This document shows positions 6,425 through 11,768 of a DNA stretch of 13,270 bases, piece after piece (the stretch's first letter is position 1; each line of letters opens with the position of its first letter). The notes beneath the pieces were generated by a model. That model was given only the letters and a program-made list of their open reading frames with translations, was not told the origin of the DNA and did no database searches. Both the position numbers and the translations under genes were made by a program. The DNA is from an uncultured euryarchaeote (GTDB taxonomy: Archaea; Thermoplasmatota; Poseidoniia; Poseidoniales; Poseidoniaceae), in assembly GCA_937881505.1 (NCBI GenBank), contig CALGEM010000172.1, positions 1 through 13,270 on the forward strand, given 5' to 3'.

Positions 6425-7000
6425 TCATTCGTCAAGGAGAACGATGGTGTCGCCGTCCATCACCAAGCGCACCAGCGATTGGATTCGAATGTCGGGATAA
6501 AGGCCCTGAAGGCGCTTGAGCCCCTCGCCTTTTTCGACGACGGCGATGATATCGGTGACGTTGGCTTTTGCTCGGCGCACGCCTTCGATGACCGCTTCAA
6601 GGGTGCCTCCAGTTGAGAGCACATCATCGACGATGGCGATACGCTCACCCTCTCGCAAATCGTTGAGGTACATGGCGCCCTTTGAATAGCCGGTGGACTG
6701 GTCGATTTCCACCTCTCCATCAAGGCCGTAGGAGCGCTTTCGTGCGATGACCAAGGGAATGCCGGTGGCCATGCTCAAGGGAGCGGTGAGCGGCAAACCC
6801 ATCGCCTCAATGCCGAGAAGCAAATCAATGCCCTTCCAGTCAACCCGGTCCACCGCCAGTTCAGTGATGGCGTGGAGGACGCTCGGGTCCATGCGAGGAA
6901 CACCGTCAGTGACGGGGTGAATGAAGTAGGGGTAATCACCTTTCCAGATGACTGGAGCGTTTTGCAAACTGGCCTTGAGTTGCTCCATGGCGTCGGTCAT
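6425..7000 (-). CDS. hpt: Hypoxanthine/purine phosphoribosyltransferase, archaeal Hpt type
   Basis: Purine-salvage type I phosphoribosyltransferase, which makes a nucleotide from a purine base and PRPP. The 191-residue sequence matches the archaeal Hpt pattern from its N terminus: MEQLKASLQNAP (5-16), GDYPYFIHPVTDGVP (21-35), then EAMGLPLTAPLS, RKRSYGL and STGYSKG (102-108). The PRPP-binding motif is IAIVDDVLSTGGTL (121-134). The substrate could be hypoxanthine, guanine or adenine; sequence alone does not decide. ATG 7000 may not be the true start: ATG 6988 (residue 5) aligns better with family N termini, and neither has a Shine-Dalgarno site. A 10-codon upstream frame ends in ATGA over ATG 7000. 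Next gene downstream is dph2. Confidence 0.9.
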   Translation of the reverse strand: MTDAMEQLKASLQNAPVIWKGDYPYFIHPVTDGVPRMDPSVLHAITELAVDRVDWKGIDLLLGIEAMGLPLTAPLSMATGIPLVIARKRSYGLDGEVEIDQSTGYSKGAMYLNDLREGERIAIVDDVLSTGGTLEAVIEGVRRAKANVTDIIAVVEKGEGLKRLQGLYPDIRIQSLVRLVMDGDTIVLLDE

Positions 7001-7067
7001 GACGCCGGGTTGGGGTGTGAGTTCATCATCCTTGGGATGCTGAAACAGACCTTATGGTGTGTTTAAT
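7001..7067 (-). promoter_or_regulatory. hpt upstream region with TATA-like elements and a 10-codon upstream ORF
   Basis: On the minus strand, TATA-like TTAAACA (7065-7059) and CATAAGG (7056-7050) precede a short frame of 10 codons plus stop (7029-6997). It begins ATGATGAAC and ends as TCATGA, so its stop overlaps the hpt ATG at 7000. If transcription starts about 26 bp after the CATAAGG centre, it would begin close to the first ATG of this small frame. This could be a leaderless leader peptide coupled to hpt, or chance. The rest of the gap shows nothing further. Confidence 0.3.
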
Positions 7068-7493
7068 TCACAACTCGGCGAGGTACTCGACGTACTCGTC
7101 GTGCTCCATCAGGTTCTCGAGAAGTTGCTTGTCGTCGGGGTTGACTTGCAATTCGTGGGGCTCGAGAAGGATGATCCACCCATCGTTATAGGCTGAATCG
7201 TTGACCAAATCGGGGTTGATTTCAACTTCTCCGTTGACGTCGGAAATGACACCTGAAAACGGTGAGGTCAGCGAGACTTTCTCTTCGGCGGTCCAGAGGG
7301 AGAACAGGCTGCCACCTTCGTCGACTTCGGTTTCCGCCTGAGGAAGAATGACGCGAAGGATGTCGCCGATTTCCACCCGCATGAACTCGCTCACACCGAT
7401 CATGAGTTTCTGGTCCTTCTGCTGAAACCACAGGTGGTCCATGGAGTATTTTCGGTCTTGAGCAATCACAAATTCGATGATGTCGTCATCCAT
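7068..7493 (-). CDS. GcvH-like protein lacking the lipoyl-lysine
   Basis: A 141-residue homologue of glycine cleavage H protein, a beta-barrel carrier that normally bears lipoate. The matching segments are KYSMDHLWFQQKD (15-27), VGISDY-like IGVSEFMRVEIGDILRVILP (32-51), the hairpin 57-81 ending SPFSG, then DVNGEVEINPDLVNDS (85-100) and NDGWIILLEP (103-112). Ungapped comparison with E. coli GcvH as I recall it places E70 at the modified lysine; the nearest lysine is K72. Lipoylation may thus be lost or shifted. No other glycine cleavage or lipoylation gene is nearby. ATG 7493 is chosen because GAGGC precedes it and family similarity begins there; an upstream in-frame start at 7565 would add 24 unconvincing residues. 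Confidence 0.8.
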   Translation of the reverse strand: MDDDIIEFVIAQDRKYSMDHLWFQQKDQKLMIGVSEFMRVEIGDILRVILPQAETEVDEGGSLFSLWTAEEKVSLTSPFSGVISDVNGEVEINPDLVNDSAYNDGWIILLEPHELQVNPDDKQLLENLMEHDEYVEYLAEL

Positions 7494-7611
7494 GTTATCT
7501 GCCTCAACACGCGGCTTCCACAGGTGGTATATGAAGACATAGGAAAAAATTGTATTTTCAACCAATCAAACGGGTTAAGAAACTCCTCATGTTGGGAGTA
7601 TTGGTGAGGGC
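7494..7611. promoter_or_regulatory. Divergent promoter region between GcvH-like and acyl-CoA dehydrogenase genes
   Basis: This 118-bp gap separates two divergent starts. For the minus-strand gene, TATA-like TTCATATACC (7535-7526) lies about 37 bp before ATG 7493, with GAGGC (7505-7501) as ribosome-binding site. For the plus-strand gene, candidate TATA-like elements are TGTATTTT (7551-7558) and GTTAAGA (7574-7580), with GGTGAGGG (7603-7610) before ATG 7612. CCACAGGTGG (7518-7527) sits between the minus TATA-like element and the start, and has a second copy exactly 90 bp away inside the GcvH-like gene. The central AT-rich run (7541-7570) is shared by both directions. Confidence 0.5.
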
Positions 7612-8781
7612 ATGAACTTCGGCGAAACCGACGAGCAAGAAATGATTCGTGAACTGGTAAGAGACTTTGCCGAAACGGTGCTTGCTCCAACGGCTGAGCA
7701 CCGCGACCAAAACCAAATCCCTCCATCTGATGAGTGGCAAACCTTCCTTGAATACGGATTGCACGGAATCACAATTCCCGAGGAGTACGGCGGTTCACCC
7801 ATCGATGATGTATCCGAAGCCATCATCATCGAAGAGTTGGCTCGGGTGGACCCTTCCTTTGCCGTCATGTACTGTGTCCACGTTGGTCTATGTTCCATGA
7901 CCATCGCTCTCCATGGCGATGAATACCAGAAGAAAACCTTCCTCCCTCGCCTCGCAGCGGGAGAAGTAGGTGCCTACTCACTCTCTGAGGCCGGCGCCGG
8001 AACCGACGCCGCCGCCATGTCGTGCAAGGCTAAACTCTCCGAAGACGGCACCCATTACATCCTGAACGGCGAGAAGATGTGGGTGACCAACGGCGCTCAA
8101 GCCCAGATTCTCGTCCTCTTCGCCAAGGACGTCGACCACCCCGACTACGGCAGCAAGAAGCACGGCGGTACCACTGCTTTCATTGTCGATGCTGACTACG
8201 AAGGCTATTCGGTCGGAAAGAAGGAAGACAAACTCGGCATCCGTTCCTCCGATACCTGCACCCTTGTGCTCAACGATTGCAAAGTACCCGTTGAGAACGT
8301 CATCAAGGGCGTGGGCAACGGGTTCCCCATTGCAATGAACGCTCTTGACAACAGCCGCATCGGTATCGCCGCCCAAGCCCTCGGCATCGCCCAGGGCGCG
8401 TACGAGTCCGCTTTGCAATACGCTCACGAGCGTGAGGCCTTCGGCAAGCCGATCGCCTACCACCAGATGATCATGGCCTACCTTGCGGACATGGCCACGC
8501 AAATCGAAGCCGCACGCCTTCTTGTCTACAGAGCGGCCTGGACCAAGGAGCAACACTACCATGCTGACGGCCCTCGCCATTCCAAGGAAGCGAGCATGGC
8601 AAAGCTGTTTGCTGGCGACACCGCCATGTGGGTTTCAGAACGTGCCATCCAGGTCTTGGGTGGTTATGGCTACACCAAGGAGTTCCCCGTTGAGCGATTC
8701 TTCCGAGACGCAAAGATTACGCAAATCTACGAGGGCACCCAAGAAGTGCAGCGCATCGTGATCGCTCGTGCGTTGAAGTGA
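7612..8781 (+). CDS. Acyl-CoA dehydrogenase
   Basis: FAD-dependent acyl-CoA dehydrogenase of the short/medium-chain type, which introduces the alpha-beta double bond in acyl-CoA and passes electrons to ETF. It is 389 residues, the normal length, with all three domains. These are an N-terminal helical domain (1-120), a middle beta domain with SLSEAGAGTDA (123-133) and WVTNG (157-161) for flavin contact, and a C-terminal helical domain with EREAFGKPIAYHQ and QVLGGYGYTKEFPVERFFRD. The catalytic glutamate is E374 in IYEGTQEVQRI, the location found in short-chain and butyryl-CoA dehydrogenases. The sequence is strongly bacterial in character. Chain length and branching preference cannot be read; acyl-CoA of fatty acids or amino-acid breakdown is equally possible. 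It is a single-gene unit; its stop abuts the convergent EF-hand gene stop. Confidence 0.95.
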   Translation: MNFGETDEQEMIRELVRDFAETVLAPTAEHRDQNQIPPSDEWQTFLEYGLHGITIPEEYGGSPIDDVSEAIIIEELARVDPSFAVMYCVHVGLCSMTIALHGDEYQKKTFLPRLAAGEVGAYSLSEAGAGTDAAAMSCKAKLSEDGTHYILNGEKMWVTNGAQAQILVLFAKDVDHPDYGSKKHGGTTAFIVDADYEGYSVGKKEDKLGIRSSDTCTLVLNDCKVPVENVIKGVGNGFPIAMNALDNSRIGIAAQALGIAQGAYESALQYAHEREAFGKPIAYHQMIMAYLADMATQIEAARLLVYRAAWTKEQHYHADGPRHSKEASMAKLFAGDTAMWVSERAIQVLGGYGYTKEFPVERFFRDAKITQIYEGTQEVQRIVIARALK

Positions 8782-9843
8782 TCAGAGTTCGCGACAAACC
8801 AGTTGCTTGAGGGCGACGTCCCAATCGTGCAAGACCACGTTTTGCTCAAATCGTTCACCGACTTGAGGCTCAATTTCTCTTGGTTTGAGCATGACCCTGA
8901 ACTTTGCTCCACCGTCATCGGTGCAGTGCAAGGTGATGCCGTTTCTGTACTGACCCTCGCCGAGCAAGGTTCGGGAAACGGCGTTGATGTGGCTATGGAC
9001 AGCATAGGCGGGTGCTTCTGCAATCATCGCTTGTGCATCGCTTCGGAGTTTGGCTGTTTCAATCGAGGTCACAAAGCCTTGGAACCCGTCTTCAACATCA
9101 ACCTCCACGTGAACTTCGGTCTCTTCTTCGTGCGCTTCTTCAACCGTTTCATCAGCCACGGGCTCTTCCGTGGATGGCTTGGGCAATACGGTGAAACTTT
9201 GGGCATCCAAACGAACACCGAGGTGTTTCAATTCTGCCATGTAGGTGCCTGGCTCGTCGATTTCAAGGGTGAATTCATCAAAGTCAGGTCGGTCCATGGC
9301 GGCGTTGGGTGTGAGCATGCTGTCAAGGACTTGAGAGGTGGTTTGCTCCACGACAACAAACTCGTAGGCGACGACGTCGGTGTTGAAGGAAACGGTGACT
9401 GAAAAGACATCTCCAGCGAGAATGGAGTCTTCAAGGATGGCGATGCTTCCAGAGACCTCAATTTTTTTCTCAAACAATTCCTCAGGAATTTCTAAGCCGC
9501 TGGCCGCTAGAAACGCCATCCAATCATCGATGGGGATACCGTCCTTCGGGTTGGCCTCCACAAAGGAGAACACGATTTCAACGACCCATTCAGGGGGTCG
9601 CTCTCCTGTCATTTTACCGAGCAGAGAAGCGAATTCATCGCCGGAAATACGGTGGTCGTTGTTGGTGTCGAGTTCAGCGGTCAACGTCAGCGGAGACATG
9701 GCGGAATTGGAGAGCCACTTTTTGAAATTGGAATTGAGCAACCCTGCCATCGTGTTGCTGTTGGTGATCCCAGTGATTCGGTTTGAGATGGCTTCAACAC
9801 GTTGGTCAAAGATGGCTTTTTCAGGTAATTGGATGGCCGCCAT
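8782..9843 (-). CDS. EF-hand protein with beta-sandwich-like and C-terminal domains
   Basis: About 353 residues from ATG 9843; function unknown. Residues 59-70 form a canonical calcium-binding EF-hand loop (DTNNDHRISGDE), with D1, N3, D5, I8 and E12 all in place. A degenerate partner follows at about 96-110 (ANPKDGIPIDDW), as EF-hands usually pair. Residues 125-220 alternate in a beta-sandwich-like pattern (SGSIAILEDSILAGDVFSV, FTLEIDEPGTYMAEL). A very acidic linker follows at about 222-253 (STEEPVADETVEEAHEEETE). The last 100 residues (MIAEAPAYAVHSHINAVSR, GITLHCTDDGGAKFRVMLK) form an unrecognised domain. No signal peptide or transmembrane segment is seen. An alternative GTG start at 9912 would overlap the CCA gene by 25 bp and add 23 basic residues; neither start has a good ribosome-binding site. 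Probably co-transcribed with the CCA gene. Confidence 0.7.
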   Translation of the reverse strand: MAAIQLPEKAIFDQRVEAISNRITGITNSNTMAGLLNSNFKKWLSNSAMSPLTLTAELDTNNDHRISGDEFASLLGKMTGERPPEWVVEIVFSFVEANPKDGIPIDDWMAFLAASGLEIPEELFEKKIEVSGSIAILEDSILAGDVFSVTVSFNTDVVAYEFVVVEQTTSQVLDSMLTPNAAMDRPDFDEFTLEIDEPGTYMAELKHLGVRLDAQSFTVLPKPSTEEPVADETVEEAHEEETEVHVEVDVEDGFQGFVTSIETAKLRSDAQAMIAEAPAYAVHSHINAVSRTLLGEGQYRNGITLHCTDDGGAKFRVMLKPREIEPQVGERFEQNVVLHDWDVALKQLVCREL

Positions 9844-9887
9844 GGAGATACGACGACGCTTTCCCCCATCAAATTGATGCCGGTTTT

Positions 9888-11252
9888 TCAGGGAAAGACG
9901 GGCCTTGGCCACGCCTCAACATCGCCGTGTTCGTAAGGCAGTTTACTCAAGGCCGCCTCCATTTCAGCAAGGGTGGTCAACCCTTCCTCAATTTGGATGC
10001 GGTGCAACCACTGTTTGAGCCTCCCCAAGCGCATGCCTTCCACCGCTCCAGTCCTCGCCATGATCCAGTGACCATCCACCAAGCAGGGTTGCGGCCCTAT
10101 GGGTCGTTCAATTTGGTCCCACAACCGCTTGACTGCGATGATACCTTCCAAGTTGGTCTCGAGGCCGGTGTGAAGGTTCACACTGTGTTCTGCCATGGTC
10201 TCGTGAGCGGCTAAATGGTGTTCTGCTGCCGAACCCATGACATGATTGAACACCCGAAGCGAGGTTTTTCTCGCCTCTGGGAGAAACCCGAGCTGCTCAT
10301 GGAACATGGCCGTCGAGCGTTGCAAATCTTTTGAAGTGCGCAGCGTTTGCAATTGTGCCACAGCATCCTTTGTTACATGTTCACACATCAAGAAGGCCAG
10401 GCGTTGATTGAGACCCATTGGAGCGAAGGCTGGTTGGTCGATGAGGTGGAACAACACGGGGTTGAGTACGGTCAAGTCTGTGAAGACAAACCGCAACACA
10501 CCGTCGTTTTGCATGCGGTCGAGGACCTCACCGGGGCGTGAAGCGCTTACCATCTTTTGAAGTTCCATCCAACGCCGTTCAATCGCCACCATGTTCAGTC
10601 GGCCCCGATGTTCGAGGATGGCGGCATGCAGCGTTGGCTCCAGAGCCCACAAGGGGCCGTCATCCCTTCGCATGAAACGGTAGGCTCGCAAGATTCGAAG
10701 CGCATCTTCTTCACAACGGAGGCCAGCATCCCCCACGGCTCGAACCGTTCTCCCTCTCAAGTCGTTCAGGCCGTTGTAAGGGTCGTAAAGCAGCTGGCGT
10801 GCGACGTCAACGGCCATGCTGTTGAAGGTGAAATCCCTGCGACTCAAATCTTCCTTCAACGAGGTGCCCCAGTTCACTTGTTCAGGTCTTCGCCCGTCCC
10901 TGTAGAGCGATTCTGTCCGCAACGTGGTGATCTCAAAATGGCCATCGTTTCCTTTGACCGTGACCGTGCCAAAATCCACGCCTGTCGGGATGGCGCGGTC
11001 GCCAAAAAGGGTCAGTAACCGGTCGGGCGTACAGGTCGTGCAAAGGTCGACATCGGTTGATGGGGTACCCAACCATGCGTCACGCACACAACCTCCCACC
11101 AGCCAGACGCCTTCACCTTCCTCTGCGATCGTTTCAAGGATGGACAGAAGGTCGTTGTTGAGGGTTGCGAGCCAGCGAACCAATTGGGGTGGACAAGGTT
11201 CGCCTTCCACATCGGCTGGAAGGCCTTTTGTCAGTGTCGGACCCTCCACCAT
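9888..11252 (-). CDS. cca: Class II (bacterial-type) CCA-adding tRNA nucleotidyltransferase
   Basis: Template-independent nucleotidyltransferase predicted to add or repair the 3' CCA of tRNA, 454 residues. The class II head domain is unmistakable: LVGGCVRDAWLGTPSTDVDL (51-70) with metal ligands D67 and D69, SRRDFTFNSMAVD (137-149), and DPYNGLNDLRGR (157-168). The nucleotide-selecting segment EEDALRILRAYRF (181-193) contains the EDxxR template motif. The neck, body and tail regions are diverged but the C-terminal segment (VDGHWIMARTGAV) resembles bacterial tails; no HD domain is visible. Archaea normally use the unrelated class I enzyme, so transfer from bacteria is likely. Poly(A) polymerase, or a CC- or A-adding enzyme, is an alternative. 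ATG 11252 has purine-rich GGAGAAGAGGGGAGG directly upstream. EF-hand gene follows. Confidence 0.85.
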   Translation of the reverse strand: MVEGPTLTKGLPADVEGEPCPPQLVRWLATLNNDLLSILETIAEEGEGVWLVGGCVRDAWLGTPSTDVDLCTTCTPDRLLTLFGDRAIPTGVDFGTVTVKGNDGHFEITTLRTESLYRDGRRPEQVNWGTSLKEDLSRRDFTFNSMAVDVARQLLYDPYNGLNDLRGRTVRAVGDAGLRCEEDALRILRAYRFMRRDDGPLWALEPTLHAAILEHRGRLNMVAIERRWMELQKMVSASRPGEVLDRMQNDGVLRFVFTDLTVLNPVLFHLIDQPAFAPMGLNQRLAFLMCEHVTKDAVAQLQTLRTSKDLQRSTAMFHEQLGFLPEARKTSLRVFNHVMGSAAEHHLAAHETMAEHSVNLHTGLETNLEGIIAVKRLWDQIERPIGPQPCLVDGHWIMARTGAVEGMRLGRLKQWLHRIQIEEGLTTLAEMEAALSKLPYEHGDVEAWPRPVFP

Positions 11253-11324
11253 GCCTCCCCTCTTCTCCTTCTGTTCGGCTGACTGTGAAAAAGCATTATG
11301 TGACGAGGTCCCCTCCCGGGGCCA
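11253..11324. promoter_or_regulatory. Divergent promoter region between cca and the SerK-like gene
   Basis: This 72-bp gap serves two divergent genes and contains one AT-rich core (TGAAAAAGCATTATGTGA, 11284-11301). Toward the plus strand, GCATTATG (11293-11300) is centred about 28 bp before ATG 11325, the spacing expected for a leaderless archaeal transcript; no Shine-Dalgarno site is present there. Toward the minus strand the same core (CATAATGC) lies about 45 bp before ATG 11252, which does have a purine-rich GAGGGGAGG. CCCCTCCCGGGG (11310-11321) is a near-palindrome between core and plus start. Confidence 0.4.
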
Positions 11325-11768
11325 ATGTCGTGGAACGAAGACGATGTCATGCTCGTTCCTGTGGCATGGCTAAAGCCTCACGAGGAAATCAAGGAAAAGA
11401 ACCGCGATAAATTGCTTGAGATGACCAAGCGGTGGGGCGGCTACACCAAGCCCCTGCTGGTCGACAAGCAAACGGGAACCATTCTCGATGGTCATCATCG
11501 TTATTCAATCGCAAAAGAGCTTCAACTCAAACAGGTGCCTGCACTCTGTGTGGATTACCTCAACGACGAAAACATCACGTTGGATGTATGGCCGGGGTGC
11601 GGCCGAGATGCCTTGACGAAGGCCGAGGTGATTGAAATGGCGCTATCTGGGGAGTGTTTTCCCCCCAAAACCAGTCGACACACGCTTTCTGATCACTCGC
11701 CGCCGATTTTTGTTCCGCTGGCCACGCTGGAGACGTTTTCGGACCTCAGTTCGTCTGACGCGTCGTGA
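11325..11768 (+). CDS. ParB-fold protein resembling free serine kinase SerK
   Basis: A 147-residue protein with the ParB/sulfiredoxin fold. Motifs are LVPVAWLKPHEEI (10-22), GGYTKPLLVD (38-47), TILDGHHRYSIAKEL (52-66), VPALCVDYL (71-79) and a C-terminal GECFPPKTSRH (109-119). This set is closest in my memory to the archaeal group that includes the Thermococcus ADP-dependent free serine kinase SerK, where a glutamate in the HEE-type motif and the DGHHR segment are functionally important. O-phosphoserine from such an enzyme feeds cysteine synthesis. It is shorter than SerK as I recall it, so the assignment is tentative; an uncharacterised ParB-like protein is the alternative. It lacks a ParB helix-turn-helix DNA-binding domain, making chromosome partitioning unlikely. 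ATG 11325 is probably leaderless. Its last 23 bp overlap the convergent M61 gene. Confidence 0.65.
   Translation: MSWNEDDVMLVPVAWLKPHEEIKEKNRDKLLEMTKRWGGYTKPLLVDKQTGTILDGHHRYSIAKELQLKQVPALCVDYLNDENITLDVWPGCGRDALTKAEVIEMALSGECFPPKTSRHTLSDHSPPIFVPLATLETFSDLSSSDAS

Noticed and set aside
7978..8580. 200-codon minus-strand frame inside the acyl-CoA dehydrogenase gene
   Set aside because: Antisense shadow of a strongly conserved enzyme; composition is typical of reversed GC-rich coding sequence.
9461..9468. T-run at 9461-9467 as a plus-strand terminator
   Set aside because: It lies within the EF-hand gene, where its complement encodes Lys-Lys, and no gene ends nearby in that direction.
11325..11768. 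Chromosome-partitioning ParB
   Set aside because: There is no helix-turn-helix domain and no parA neighbour; motifs fit the SerK-like group better.
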